From the NCBI GenBank assembly GCA_965153355.1, contig OZ231127.1:50344001-50408000 (forward strand): a stretch of DNA of 64,000 nt. The letters are read 5' to 3'. Source of the DNA: Flaccisagitta enflata (Eukaryota > Chaetognatha > Sagittoidea > Aphragmophora). The notes beneath the pieces were generated by a model. It saw only the letters and a list, made by a program, of their open reading frames with translations, was not told the origin of the DNA and made no database searches. The position numbers and the translations under genes were made by a program. Position 1 is the stretch's first letter, and each line of letters starts with the position of its first letter. Below are positions 1 to 23,907 of this stretch, piece by piece.

Positions 1-739
1 GGAGGAGCAGTTTGGGAAGACTTCCGATTTCCATGTGACAGAGTTGCTTAGTTGTGAGTGATTTTGGCCGAGATGATATAAGGCCAGAGATAAGTTTTCA
101 AACATGGGGATTTCCCCCGATCCAGCAAAACAGGAAGCCATTGTCCAATCATACGGAACATTCATCAGAATCTGAACTTATTTGTGGCCACTAATAGAAT
201 TTTTCATTCAACTATCACATTCACCAATGTTGCACCTGTTGCGTCGGTAGATGGGGTTAATCCCTCGTGTCCAAAAATGATATCTCGATTGGGATTTCCC
301 CAGTGCGCGCGACTTAAAGCAAGCAAATCTGATCATGAGGGAGCAGGAAGTTGTTAAGAGATAGGACAAAGCGAGATGATAGATGACTGATTGATCACAT
401 GAACAGGAACCAAAAGAGATCCAACTTAAAAACCCGGAGTTTTAATACAGAGGCATGCCAAAGGGGATCCATGAAGGATTGCTGAGTAATTACTTGACTA
501 GATGAGGTGCATTTACATGAAGGTGAGACTAACTATGGCGCAACACGACGGGAGCTGTTAAAAGCGAAATATAAAAGCGAAGTTTGTGATAAGGCGCATC
601 ACAACGCAAGGTTGGTAAAGTATTGTTCAGTCCAAGTGAAATTTGCAAGTCGATTAATAATGTAGCAGGTCTCCAATGACACAAGATATGCGCCCAGGAT
701 GACCGTTCAGTCAGTATCCAGGGCTGAGCAAATACATTA
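1..739. other. no gene recognised
   Basis: Mixed-composition sequence without a convincing exon, long repeat or microsatellite on either strand. It lies downstream of the FLYWCH gene (minus strand) and probably holds its 3' untranslated region, but no clear polyadenylation signal was pinned down. Confidence 0.4.
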
Positions 740-1876
740 TTAAGAATTATCCTCTTCCCCAGTATTCCTGGGTCGCCGGACACGAATCACCGCCAGATAA
801 GTGTCATGATCCGGTTGGGAGATCCCCATCAGTTGCCAAAATTTTGTTGTTGTCAGCGGCGTAGACTCAGGAATGGGCATTTCCATTGATTCAGTGGTAA
901 CACTATCTTGACGAGTGGAAAGTGTTGATTTATCTTTACTTGTAGCGTTTGCAAGGTCGGTGAGTGGTTGAGGTTCATGATTGTGTTCGCAGAAGGAAGT
1001 GATAGAGGCGCCATCCAGAAAATTCGCGAGATCCTGTACAATGAGCCTAAATTTTCCTTTGCAACTTGTCTTCTTAGCATGGCGACACACCCATTTTTGG
1101 TTAAATTTGTGGCATTGAGAGCCTCTCTCGCGACGATATTCAAATCCTTTATAAACGATGACATCAATTTTACGGGGCCCGACATCCTGGAACAGTAAAA
1201 GCTCGTCTTGCTCCAGTAGTTGCTTTTCATGATCTTTGTCCCAGTTAGAACCCTCTGAGGGACTGTCTTGTGTCGATGGTTGAGAAGGCGAGATCATCAG
1301 ATGCATGTCAACCTTCGGTGATTGCCGCTCAACATGATTGCCGGTCTTGCTGGGATCCATAGGTGGACTTGTTAAGAAGCACGGTGGAACTGCCGTCGGT
1401 GACAATTCCACCTCTTTGACATTGCCAGCTGGGGCCACTGAATGCAGAGGTTTGGAGTGAGGATCCACACAGAGCATAGGAGGTTGAGGTAGATGTGAAT
1501 CTGACGATGGTTGAGGAAAATATCCAAAAGGAAGACAAGGCGGCGATAATCCATAAGGTGGCCAAATGGTGGGGGATAGCGGGCCCACAGGCCATGGAAG
1601 ATTGGGAGGCATGTTAACCAAAGGTGGCACTCCACTCGTGCTACTAGCAGGGTCGATACTGCCAGTCCATGGGGTTAACATTGATGCGTCAAATGGTAGA
1701 AATGGTACAGTCGGGAGAAATGGCACAGTCGCGGTAGGATTTTGCAGCATTTGAAGATATCTGTAATTGTGCTGTCCTTGATAATAAAATCCACTCCCAC
1801 TACATGGGGTTAACATTGTCGGCACTGATGGGTGAAATGGCACCGTTGCCATAGCAGGATTGTTGACAGGATACAT
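740..1876 (-). CDS. FLYWCH-type zinc-finger protein
   Basis: A 378-residue single-exon ORF. Residues 1-200 are rich in Pro, Ser and Leu and look disordered. They contain an imperfect internal duplication: an ATVPF...MLTP segment occurs near residues 10-24 and again near 49-70. Residues about 236-300 form a FLYWCH-like zinc module: KGFEYRRERG, then C255, the W262-x-C264 pair, C272, and the closing CEHNH with C296, H298 and H300. The C-terminal 75 residues are Ser/Thr rich. FLYWCH modules are DNA- or protein-binding zinc folds found in animal chromatin factors and in proteins derived from Mutator-like transposases; no transposase core is visible here, so a regulatory role is inferred. The start is the first ATG; the frame stays open to a stop near 1953, so an upstream exon cannot be excluded. 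It could also be a transposon-derived gene fragment. Confidence 0.75.
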   Translation of the reverse strand: MYPVNNPAMATVPFHPSVPTMLTPCSGSGFYYQGQHNYRYLQMLQNPTATVPFLPTVPFLPFDASMLTPWTGSIDPASSTSGVPPLVNMPPNLPWPVGPLSPTIWPPYGLSPPCLPFGYFPQPSSDSHLPQPPMLCVDPHSKPLHSVAPAGNVKEVELSPTAVPPCFLTSPPMDPSKTGNHVERQSPKVDMHLMISPSQPSTQDSPSEGSNWDKDHEKQLLEQDELLLFQDVGPRKIDVIVYKGFEYRRERGSQCHKFNQKWVCRHAKKTSCKGKFRLIVQDLANFLDGASITSFCEHNHEPQPLTDLANATSKDKSTLSTRQDSVTTESMEMPIPESTPLTTTKFWQLMGISQPDHDTYLAVIRVRRPRNTGEEDNS

Positions 1877-3540
1877 GTAGAGAGAAATGCTTCTATTTTT
1901 CCAATAAAGATGTTTGGTAAGAGGATCGGATTTTTGATTAAAGTTAGTGATTCAAGATTTATATCAAGTTTTTTTTTATGTTTAAAATACAGATTTCAAT
2001 ACGAAGCTAAATAGAGTCATTCAAACAATTTCCTCCCGTTTATGTGGCACACGCGTCTAGACTAACATATACAGTATTTAAAGTAATTTTACAGATAAAA
2101 GGGAAGTTTTGTTTTTGATCGGATGCACAGTAGTGATGGAGCAGAAGCGAAGGAGACGGAGACGGAAGATTATGCGGTGATGGAGTAGAGAATTAGCAAC
2201 GAAGCAAAGGAGAACTGATGGACACGCCCCGCCACATCCGGACTTGGCAGATCTCGTAACTGCTCTGGGGCAGGGCCGCAAGAGTGCCAACAGAACTCAA
2301 GTGAGGTATGGAGGAGAAGGCGCCAAAGGTTGGATTTGCCCTCCGAGTAACGCAGAATGTCGGAGGAGAAATTGAGTGTTCTATTGCCACAGACAGAAAG
2401 TTTCCCCAAGAACACTCGGAAGCTGATCTACACCTAGTAAATTGAATGGTCACGGGGTCTTCTTACGCATAGTAGTCCCAAAACACCTGTCCACCCGGGG
2501 TGTGCGTGTAGAAGTGACGGACATGTCCGGCGATGGAGGGTTAGTAATGGCTTTCTTACGCATGCATGGACGACCATAAGCAAAGTGTTCAATGCAGATC
2601 TATGGAGAAAGTCAACGATTAGCACCTAGAGGGACGAATGATCTTAAGGGCCCGCAACGTCGTAAGGGCTCCAAAGCACCGGCCACCCGAAGACACCATA
2701 ATCTATATTGGGATTTCCCGGTAAAAAGTGAATTCTGGCGATGGCGGGTATCACTGAGGAGTGCTAAGCGTCCGCAGCCGATCATAAGCGAACCGTTCAG
2801 CAATAATCGGGAAGTAGAAACGAAGAAGTGGAGAAGGAAAGTAGAAAACGAAGTTAGATGGGGAGGTCCCCCTGACAAATGACGGACGGGGATCTTCCCT
2901 AACACGGTGTGTGTTAGAGAACGGACGAAGCACCAGCTATTGGGGGCGTACCTGATAAGATGTAGGGATTACCCCTGGTCAATGGGTAATCGATGGAGTC
3001 TATATACAGAAGTGTCATCTGGATCTTGGAAGAGAGAAAGAAGGCTGATATCACATATAGGGGTTGATGATGACGTTGTATTGAGGTACGACGCAATCGG
3101 TAAAGAATACAGTGTAGAGATATATGAGAGGAGAAGCTGCCACGCGAATTATATGAGAAGATAATGATATACTAGACGCGTATGCCACTGCTGAACAACT
3201 GATGAATGATAAGAGAATGAACGTTAGGCAATGATAATCATTCATAGGCAAGACGTAACGACAGAATAATGACAGCATAATGACAATCTGATAACGACAG
3301 TAGCAATGGCTTACAATGTGAATCTAACAACAGTTACGTGGTACGTCGGTAGGTGATACAGTTGAATCCTATAATACAGGATTTCAAGGGCTTTTCTTTC
3401 TCTAAAAGTAAGTATTATCTTATGGCATATTTTTAGCAATTTCGAAGCATCTTTTGTCCTTTCAGAACACGAGACCCTTCAGTGAATATTTTGCCGCCCG
3501 ATTTTTCTGTGGATAGAGATAGAATAGCTCATCAAAACTT

Positions 3541-3599
<59 letters not shown>
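3541..3599. repeat. (AG)n microsatellite
   Basis: About 29 uninterrupted GA units followed by short CAGA variants. Confidence 0.95.
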
Positions 3600-3606
<7 letters not shown>

Positions 3607-3704
3607 GACAGACAGACACAGAGACAAACACAAAGGCAGATAGATGCTTGTAGATCTATACAAATATTGCTGAGCTCTATTGCTATCATCACTTTTTACC
3701 TAAA

Positions 3705-3878
3705 AACAAGGCCGGATACACGGCTATCGAAGTCGCGTACGGGTGGGCAGGGGCTATATTTGAGGTCACCAGACCATTTTGGCAGGAGCAAAAAATATAA
3801 TTATAAAAAAAAGTGAAATGTGACCAACCAACCGACCAACCAACCGAAGTGGGTTGTAGAGTCGCGTGCACGCGACTT
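3705..3878 (+). mobile_element. short hairpin-ended dispersed repeat
   Basis: Begins AACAAGGCCGGATACACGG, continues with the GGGTGGGCAGGGGC block and an (ACCAACCG)-like tetranucleotide-rich stretch, and ends in the perfect hairpin GTCGCGTGCACGCGAC. Its closest relative in the window is the copy at 34915-35084. Plus means the AACAAGG end comes first. Confidence 0.75.
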
Positions 3879-4040
3879 ATAAATATCAAATACCTCTGAG
3901 CAATAAAAATCATAAAATACAATGCAACATTTCAGAATATTATGACAACAAACATCTGTTTTTTTAAGGAATTAGTAAAAGTAAGAGACTAGAAAATTAA
4001 AGAATTAATAATCTAAAGCAACAAATTCACTTTAACCAAT

Positions 4041-4083
<43 letters not shown>

Positions 4084-4771
4084 CCTCTCTCATATCATTT
4101 TCGAATAAACTTTTTTTGCATTTGTAAACTTAATTTGCATATGATAGGATATCTTTGAATGCTAGCTGATGCTAGCTGACAAAACTGTTCATATTGAGCT
4201 TTGGCATACACATAGATATATATCAGGGCTAGCTTAATCTCATTAAGCGGCTTTAAGCGAGCACAGGAAGTTGGTCAAATCAAGGTTTTAATACTTTAAG
4301 TATGTAATAAAATATCAAGAAAAAAAGATGTATATTTCAAATTTGGCTTGAATCATTGTCACCTCATTCTGTTCAAGATTCTAAAAAGAAAAATTGATAT
4401 TTTTATCTATACTCTGCGTATCGTTTTGCTATGAGAGACCTTTTTTATTGATTTTTTTCACTTTTTTTTATATTTTGACGTTTAATTATGTATCAAACAA
4501 TTTTCACGTACAGCAACTGTATTGTCAAGTCTACATTCATATTAAAGGCGAGAGTCTCACGATTCTAGTTATGTTTTTGTTTTCTTAACATTCCAATTTT
4601 AACATTATCAACTATAGTAAAATCTACAATTATTGATCCAATGACGGCAATCATTGTTCCAGCGGACCCTCCGCTCTTCTAGCAAAACTTACTAAAAGCT
4701 TCTTTTTTGTCGGTCTGTCTGTTTCTCTCCCTTTCACTCCTCTATCTCTCCACCCACTGTCTGTCTATCTG

Positions 4772-4829
<58 letters not shown>

Positions 4830-5334
4830 GATTTAATCTTAACTCCACAAGATTCAAAAGTCATCATCTGGAATGGAAATGGCCACACTACTCTCGCGAG
4901 GAAGACCAGATTGGAGTTTTGTCAATATCTGAAGTCACCGTAATGACCACTGTATCTGGCCCTTTTCTCAGGCAAATCGTTCCCTCAATCTCATTGTCCG
5001 CGCTTGGAGTTACGATAAATCAAAATCTCAAAATCAAGAGACTTGTCCTCAAGATCTATTTCTACATTCGAAAACCACCTTCAAATGCGTACACAGGTTA
5101 AAAGAGAAAGTTAGATGGATAGACAGAAGATCAGAGATAGTCTCAGATAGATGATACAGACAGACATTTTCATCATGAGATTGATGGAAATTCACGTCTT
5201 TCAGCCTGCCCACTGTGTGATACTATGCAGCTATGATATACAACCCAAATCATTGTATAGGTACATACGTATCTCATCAGTGAGCTAGCAGTGGATAGCC
5301 CAACGTAAGTCCAAATCATTCTTTTTCGATTTTT

Positions 5335-5551
5335 AGTTGCGGACACGCAACTCTATAAGAGGCTTTGTCCGTCCATCCGTCCGTCCGCTGGTTCACTGGT
5401 ACGTGAACATGAGTCGAAAAGTGTGAAAATCCGCGTTTTAGATGCATTTTGTGCATGTGAGTGGGGGACTTGGGGTGTGGGTGCGGGTTTGATGCCCCTG
5501 CCCACCCGTCCGCAACGATATTGTGACCCCGCGTCACTTGTTTTTTTTTTA
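5335..5551 (-). mobile_element. short hairpin-ended dispersed repeat, GTGAC variant
   Basis: Reads hairpin first: GTTGCGGACACGCAAC, CTCTATAAGAG, GTCC-rich tract, CCCCTGCCCACCCGTCCGCA, and a second terminal hairpin GTGACCCCGCGTCAC replacing the GGCCG hairpin of other copies. It ends in a T-run that directly forms the polypyrimidine tract of the splice acceptor at 5553-5554. Confidence 0.75.
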
Positions 5552-5554
5552 CAG

Positions 5555-10860
<5,306 letters not shown>

Positions 10861-11664
10861 TTGGTGATTGTGTGAAATGACGCTTTAGGAGGTGGGGGAC
10901 CGGAACATCGTTTGTTGGGGGTGGGGGGGGGGATATAGTCTGCTTTGATTTATTAGAAACAAATGCGACTGTGATTGTATTTGTAAAGTTTTTTTTTATC
11001 ATCGAGCAATTCTTACAGGAAATAGATATGAGGTTGGAATGCCCTTGTTTTTTTTCTCGATTACATTCGCGCACCTGATTCAAGCACAAGAAAATCGTTG
11101 AGGTTTTTTTTGTGAAGAACTAAGCGGTGAAGAATTGTGTAGCCGATACAGTTTATTCAGCTGGAAAAAGCCCTGTACGTTTTCTTTTTATTTCATGATT
11201 TCATTAAGAGACCTTACACCCTAATGACATAGATATCAGGTTGCAGATATCAACAAACAGGTTTCCTGGTGCATGATGATTGCAGATCTAGTATTTCCAC
11301 CTAGATCTGAACTTCAATGACACAAATTTGTTAAGGAAAAAAGAAGGCAAAAATTTAAATTAACCCAATCTCAGTGTTTTTTGTCCAGTTGTGACGTGAG
11401 AAAGAGAAGCGTTAAATCCTCTTGTTTTGCTTATATGATTATAGTCTCAAGCTTCCTCAGTAGGTGTCCGTCGGTCAGTCGGTAGGTAGATAACGCGATT
11501 AAAGTGCATGACGAGAAATCGACTAGAATGATAATCTATTAACACCACTGCCCCTGCCCGGGTCTTGTTTTGGCTTCTCTTTAGTTCAAATATTTGTCTA
11601 TTTGTCTTTGCGTCGTTCTGTGTGTATTTGTCTATCTGTCTATCTGTCTGTCTCTTCCATGCAG
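10861..11664. other. M13 3' flank and intergenic spacer
   Basis: Follows the M13 stop codon. Contains a G-run (about 10919-10931) and a degenerate piece of the dispersed hairpin repeat at about 11455-11570 (GTCGGTCAGTCGG block and CTGCCCCTGCCCGG block). No exon was recognised before 11665. Confidence 0.45.
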
Positions 11665-15146
<3,482 letters not shown>

Positions 15147-15605
15147 AAAAGCCGCGACCAAGAAAAGGTTGAATTTCAAAAACACATTTCTATATCTGCG
15201 CACCTTGAAATGGATGTTTGGTGTTCTAAGCAGTATGCAACAACCGTGCGCGATTCTTCGCTGTACCCCGTGGTTACTCGTTTTTTGCCTTGTCCTAGCT
15301 CGACGAGGGTGGCGTTCTCCAACGCGCCGCCGTCCACAGCACCCAACGTAACGCCGCTGAAGAAGCCGTTGGGATCTTCGCTGCGAAGAAGTCGAGTCAC
15401 GCCCAAAAATGAGAACTACGCCGTAGGAGGAAAGAGTGGAAGAGAGGGAGGAGGAGGAGGAACAGAAAGCGGGGGAGGAAGAGAAGGAGTAGGAGGTAGC
15501 ATCGTGAGTGGTGACAAAAACGATGTCCACGGTGATGAAGAGAGCTCACTCGATGGGTTGTTGTCGATTGGCGGGTCGTGGGAGGATGAAGAAATCACGC
15601 CTTAA
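15147..15605 (+). pseudogene. open frame downstream of an in-frame TAG
   Basis: The frame that ends at TAG 15144-15146 stays open for another 153 codons after it (KSRDQEKVEFQ, then YATTVRDSSLYPVVTRFLP, a Ser/Pro-rich part, a Gly-rich part and an acidic tail ending EEITP). Codon-by-codon it looks coding. Possible readings are a nonsense mutation, stop-codon readthrough, a sequencing error, or a separate exon beginning at 15147 behind the acceptor-like TTTGTCTAG. The last would need a donor that is not visible nearby. No family recognised. Confidence 0.35.
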
Positions 15606-16371
15606 ACTTGGAATTAAAGGTTGTGCGATAACTTTGTGCGATTCGAGAATTTTAGAGTCATGCTGCAGCACCTTTGGTCACATTGTATTACATTGTAAAT
15701 CAGGAACGATAATTGTGTTTCGACGTTAAAATCATATTGAATAAAAATTTTGTGATGGTTTTCTGTAGCCGTCGTTTCAGTACATTTTCTTTTCATTTAG
15801 CACATGAATGCAGTTCAAACGCAATAACATATCACTGTCAAAGAACACTAACGGATTGAGGATGCAAGATGCGTCGTCCTTGATACTCGCCCATTGGTAT
15901 CGTCTCGACTCGACTCTCGACGGAAGTGTTTCTCGCGAGGAAGTTTTCTCTCTCTCTTTCTCTCATATATGGGAGGGGGAATCATTGTTCTCGAGTCACA
16001 AATCTTTTGTCTTGGAATCTTTCGGTTAACGACTCTCTGGGCTTTCCCCCCTTTTTTCCATTCTTGGAGAGTTAATGGCGCAGAAGGAAGTCAACACCGA
16101 GAAACAGAATCACTTTTATTTATCGAATACTTTCTCAGCTCTCTGCCTTTTCCTGTCGCGCTCAAGCCCTTTCCTGTTCTATGTTTCCAGTTTCCTAAAT
16201 ATGGCTTGCGCGATTTGCTTTCTCTCTGCTTCTTTCTTTCTTGTTTTTACTGTCTCCATCGTATGAGTCTTAGCTTAGTTTCTCTCTCTTTTTTTATGTC
16301 TGTCTGTCCACTGTCGAGCTGTCTTTCTGTCTCGCTGTCTTTCTCTTATGTGTGCCTGACTGTTTTTTTTC

Positions 16372-16597
16372 GTAGCTGGCTAAGCGACTCTATAAGAGGC
16401 TGTGTACGTAGGAAGGTCTGTCCGTCCATAACCCGAATTTTGGGATGAGGCGAAATTGACTGAAATAATGATTTCTGGGCACTACTGCTTCTGCCAAGCT
16501 ACATTAAAGCCCTCGCTTAGCCCCCTGCCCACCAGCATTACTGCCCCTGCCCACCCGCCAGCTACTACTTATTTGCCGTGTATCCGGCCTTGTTTTT
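16372..16597 (-). mobile_element. short hairpin-ended dispersed repeat
   Basis: Starts GCTGGCTAAGCGACTCTATAAGAGG, has GTCTGTCCGTCC, and ends CCGTGTATCCGGCCTTG. The terminal hairpin is degraded. Confidence 0.65.
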
Positions 16598-16719
16598 ACT
16601 GCGAGTCGGCGTATTTTTTCGGCTGTCTTTGTTCGTGTTCGTGTTTGTATGATGGTTGTACCAGTAAAGGCGGCTCTCGCCGACCGGAAAAAAATTGTAA
16701 GGGCTGTTTTGTGTGTGTC

Positions 16720-17040
16720 ACACTCTCACCCTGTCTCCTGCTCCCTCCCTCTCTCCTCTCTCTCTTTCCCCCTCCACATCCTCCCTCCCTCCCCTCGCTC
16801 CCTCCCGCTCCTCACTCTCACTCTCCCTCCTACCTCTCTTCCCTCCTCTCCCTCCTCTTTCCCTCCCCCTCACCCTCTCCTCTCTCCCTCTAATCTCCCC
16901 TCCCCTACCCTCTCCCCTCCCTCCCCACCCCCATCCCTCTCTCCACCCTCTCCTCCCCTCCCTCTCCTCTCCTACCTCACCCTCACCCACCCTCCCTATC
17001 CCTCCCTCCCTCCTCTCCTCCCTCTCTCTCTCCCCTCTGC
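16720..17040. repeat. CCCTC-rich polypyrimidine tract
   Basis: About 320 bp almost purely C and T on the plus strand, made of irregular CCCT/CTCC units. Confidence 0.9.
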
Positions 17041-17328
17041 CTGAACTCATTTTTATAGTTATTTAGGCTCAAAATTGAGATCGATGAAAAATAAAGATCT
17101 TTAGAAAAAATGCGGAAAATGTGAAAAAATAAAAAGATTAAAAAATTCATAGCGCCTAAAGTATTGGTCCCACAGTGCCCTGCTTTTTTCCAGAATGTAA
17201 AAAAGCAGCCCTTAACACCAACCTGTGCCCTGGGGCCTAGTTCTGCCCTGACCCAAATTTCCCAAACCATTCAGTTTAAAAAAGGAAACGTTTTCGTTTT
17301 CCCTGACCAAAAAATCGGAAAACGTTGA

Positions 17329-17407
<79 letters not shown>

Positions 17408-17628
17408 ATTTTGCCATTTGGCTCACCCTCCCATTTCGGCAAACTGTTGCCGATGAAAAGGGCCGATTGTTTCGAATGTTGCGACGTTGGAGCGGAAAGA
17501 GGGCCGACCTCAGGTGGATATCTCACGCTCAGAAATGGCCGGATTTTTGGGCGCGGGCCTTCCTCTGTTCCTTCTTTTTTAACTTTTTTTCTTTCCTGTT
17601 TTTCTTGTTTTTCTTGCTCTCCGTTTTC

Positions 17629-17827
<199 letters not shown>

Positions 17828-17951
17828 ATTGTTTTTGTTTTTGCTAATGTTGGTAGATTTGGTGTTGGTCTTGATTTTACAGCAAATTCACGAAAAATTC
17901 TTTCTTGAATAGAATTTTTCTCTTCTCTACATTTTCCTCCTTTCCCCTTTT

Positions 17952-18330
17952 TAGTCGTTGGGTAAGAGACTCCATATGGCCATAAGAGGGTGTGTCCGCA
18001 GGGAGGTAGGTATGTTGGTAACACGAAATTTGAGATGATGCGATAACGACTTGAAGAGTGATTTATGAGCATTTTTGCCCATGCCCACTACGCCCAGTGA
18101 CAAAGCCCCCGCCATGCCCAAAACTGCCCCTGGCCACCAGCGTTACTGCCCCTGCCCTCGCACCTGCGACTACGTATTGGCCGTGTATCCGGCCTTGTTT
18201 TTAGATGCGTCCGTCAGGAACGCATCTCTATAAGAGGGTCTGTCCGTCTGTCCGTCCGTCCGTCCGTCCGTCCGTTACGCCTGCGCAAAAACCGCGTTTC
18301 TTGGCTGTTTTTGGCCACGGTGAGATCCTA
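17952..18330 (-). mobile_element. two adjacent dispersed-repeat copies
   Basis: One copy at 17952-18202 ends CCGTGTATCCGGCCTTGTTTTT. A second begins directly at 18203 with the hairpin GATGCGTCCGTCAGGAACGCATC and a pure GTCC run (about 18240-18274), then decays. Their head-to-tail junction shows one copy inserted at the end of another. Confidence 0.65.
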
Positions 18331-18472
18331 CACTGAAACAAATGATCAACCAACATGTTTTGGGAGTGTTTTCACTCGTCTGTTCGTCGATCTGTCTCTC
18401 CATACATATGTCACATGATCAATACACGCTGAGACACAGCCCGGACGCATCGTTGCCCGGTTGCGCCTATCC

Positions 18473-18522
<50 letters not shown>

Positions 18523-18855
18523 CTCTCTCTCTCTCTCTTTCGGTCTCTCTCTTTCTTTTGAAAACAGAAAAATACTGAAAGGAAAAAAGAATGACTTCAT
18601 TAGAGACATGATAAACTATTCCCTTTTTCCTACGCATTTGCATATTCTATCCATTAGGGGCTTCCTATTCTGCAAATCTGCAATTTACGCAAAATGCTAA
18701 CAAAATTCAAAGTTGATCGAAGCCAAATAGAGTTGATAGCGCCTGGGCAGCGACGCGTCCTTGTGAGCAATAGGGATTGGCGCATGCATGTTCAAGGGGG
18801 ACTAATCAGTTCGCTGAGACTATACCAATTGGAAAACAAATCTTCGTCAGTTTTT

Positions 18856-19437
18856 TAGGTGCGACAAAGCACCTCTATAACTGGCTGTGTCTGTCGGTCG
18901 GTCGGTTGGTCGGTCTGTCTGTCGGTCTGTCGGTTAAGGCAGTCGTTCGACGATCCACACGTCGCACCTTATTGGCCTACTTGGCCTTGTTATTATGTGC
19001 GTTCTCGCACATCTATAAGTGGTCATGTCTGTCCGTAGGTCGGTCGGTCGGATCGTCACGCAAACGTTAAAACCGCGCAAAACAGACGATTCCGATGTCA
19101 CACTTTCATTTTCATTCAGTCGTTCCTTCATGCAATTATTTTTTCATTCAAAACGCTCATTCATCAAAAACACCCATTCATTCATTCATTCATTCATTCA
19201 TTCATTCTTAATCAGCGAGGCGCACATGTTGGCCATAACTTGGCCTTGTTACATGAATCACTCTTTAGTCGCGTGCTACGCGAATCTACACCACGCTATG
19301 TCGGTCGGTCGCTCCATCGGTCCATCCGTTTTCAGCATTTTTGAGCTCACTACTCCCGCCCAAATGCTCAAGTGACCTTCTCTATCACTGGCCCTACCCA
19401 CCCGCACGCGACTCGGGTAGCCGTTTTGCCCTGTTTT
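18856..19437 (-). mobile_element. cluster of three dispersed-repeat copies
   Basis: Three same-orientation copies: 18856-18991 (AGGTGCGACAAAGCACCT hairpin, GGTC run, TTGGCCTTG end), 18993-19252 (ATGTGCGTTCTCGCACAT hairpin, with an ATTC microsatellite in its body, CTTGGCCTTG end) and 19266-19437 (AGTCGCGTGCTACGCGA hairpin). The hairpin stem sequence differs between copies, but pairing is kept. Confidence 0.7.
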
Positions 19438-20390
<953 letters not shown>

Positions 20391-20397
20391 CTACTTT

Positions 20398-20760
20398 AAT
20401 AATCTTATCACACCTCGAAAGACATCGGAAGAAGCATTATGAAAACACCATGACTTGAGACTTTGCATGGTGGTCCCCAATACTATAGGACAGGCCGGAA
20501 AAATGTGTGCAAAAAAATTCCTATTGCAGGAGGCCGGTAAGTGCCACCTGCATATCTGTATGACATGATGGATATTTTGACAAAATCCTTTGACACTATT
20601 CACCTAAATGCCCATTGAATGCCTCCTTTTCATCGCCTCAAGTGACTCCCAGGTACTCGGATATAATCCTTTGTTAGTCTAAATTGTCCAAATGTTGTCC
20701 TTGACATGTCCTTGACTTGTCCTTGACTTGCCCTTGAGTTCTCCCAATGGATTATTAACA
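20398..20760 (-). repeat. dispersed repeat, inverted copy of 26445-26790
   Basis: A 150-bp segment (20398-20548) and a GACAAGTCAAG-type tandem array (about 20695-20745) occur in mirrored order and orientation at 26445-26790. The 150-bp parts are about 85-90% identical by eye. Confidence 0.75.
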
Positions 20761-20796
20761 AATCTTTAGAGACAACTTGAGCTAACTTCCGTACAA

Positions 20797-20942
20797 ATGA
20801 GGCCAGATACACTGCGGATGCCAGTCAAGGAGGGGTGGGCAGGGGCGCAAATGTACGTATGTACAATTTGGAGGCTCACCATGGACCGACGGAACAACGG
20901 ACGGGCGGACCAAGCCACTTATAGAGTCGCTCGTCGGTGACT
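20797..20942 (+). mobile_element. degenerate dispersed-repeat copy
   Basis: Retains GGGGTGGGCAGGGGCG, ACGGACGGGCGGACC and CACTTATAGAGTCGC followed by a decayed terminal hairpin. Confidence 0.5.
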
Positions 20943-21169
20943 AAAGACATATTTATCATTCAACTTATCTTTCCATCAACGGCCTGTATTAGTACCGCTT
21001 GAAACTTAAAACATTGATCATTATAATTATCAATCATTTCAAAATATTACATCGATTTCAAATATCATTTCAGATATTGTATATTTCATTAAAAAGAAGT
21101 TTTGGGGTAAAGAGTTCTAAATTTGAAAATTTGAAAACGACACTAACCACGAATATTTGATATGTAATA

Positions 21170-21697
21170 GTCGCAAAAGCGTTAGATGGTCAGCAGTACC
21201 CTTGCCCCGCCTTTGTAGGGTTGAGTTTGAAATTGAAGAGGAAGCAGGGCAGCGGCCCTGAAGGAATCAATGACCTATGCTTTCACAAATATGGGGAATT
21301 TCCTCCTCCACCCATCCGTCCGTCCATTCTTCCCCCCCCAGTCTCGAGGCCCAAATCCCATCCCAAGACCCAAATCCCAGTCTCGTGGCCCAAATCTTGG
21401 CCAGGAGGCCCAAATCTCATCCTCCAGGCTGGGATCTGGGCCACTTTAGTTGGATTTATCCCTCCAGGCTAGGTTGTGGGCCTCAAGGCTGAAATTTGGG
21501 CCTAGAGACTAGGATTTAGGCCTTGAAGCTACAATTTGGGCCACGAGACTGGGATTTGGGTCTCGGGACTGGGATTTGGGCCTCGAGGGGGGGACGGACA
21601 GACAGACAGACCGACTGATGGATGGACGGACCGACGGACTGAAAATTCTCCATATGTGTGAAAGCATAGGTCATCGACCCCTTTGGGGCCACTGCCC
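21170..21697. mobile_element. foldback-like element with minisatellite core
   Basis: Inverted ends of about 60 bp: GCAGCGGCCCTGAAGG...CTATGCTTTCACA at 21247-21302 is mirrored at about 21652-21697. Between them GGCCCAAATCCCAG-type units of about 17-20 bp run in one orientation (21340-21425) and in the opposite one (21480-21585), so the whole element can fold back on itself. Confidence 0.75.
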
Positions 21698-23385
<1,688 letters not shown>

Positions 23386-23391
23386 ATCAAC

Positions 23392-23889
23392 AGGTCGCCC
23401 AAGGGCATTACGTGGTCAGCGATACCCGTTGCCCTGCTTTGCATGGTTGTAAATTGGAATGAGAGGCAGAGCAGCGGCTCCGAAGGGGATGTCCTGTAGA
23501 ACACAGGGGGACTTTCGTTTGTCCATCCATCCGTCCATCCGTCCGCCCCCCCCCAGGCCCTCTCAGGCCTGAAATCTGCCCTCTCAGGCCTACAAATCTG
23601 CCCTCTCAGGCCTGAAATCTGCCCTCACAGGCCTTGAATCTGAGAGGGCAGATTTCAGGCCTGGGAGGGCAAATTTTAGGCCTGAGAGGACAGGTAATAG
23701 GTCTGAAAGGGCAAATTTCAGGCCTGAGAGGGCAGATTTCAGGCCTGAGAGGGCAGATTCTAGGCCTGAGAGGGCAGATTTCAGGCCTGAGAGGGCCTGG
23801 GGGGGACGCATGGACGGACGGACGAACGGACAAACGAAGGTCCCCCTGTGTTCTACAGGACTTTGTCCCCTTCGGGGCCGCTGCCCAAA
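23392..23889. mobile_element. foldback-like element with AGGCCTGAGAGGGC minisatellite
   Basis: Left end (about 23465-23550) and right end (about 23811-23889) are inverted copies containing GTCCTGTAGAACACAGGG and CCCCTTCGGGG. The core is a 19-21 bp minisatellite of the type AGGCCTGAGAGGGCAGATTT, which flips orientation at about 23640, making the element palindromic overall. Confidence 0.8.
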
Positions 23890-23907
23890 AGCCACTCAAC
23901 TTTATAC

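Larger units (their letters stand above)
1877..5334. other. intergenic region with microsatellites
   Basis: No exon could be supported. The stretch holds an (AG)n tract at 3541-3599, a copy of the dispersed hairpin repeat at 3705-3878, a (TC)n tract at about 4046-4090 and a GTCT/CT tract at about 4760-4828. A good splice-donor sequence (GTAAGT at about 5305-5310) lies just before the next dispersed repeat and could close a 5' exon of the M13 gene, but no open exon was identified before it. Confidence 0.4.
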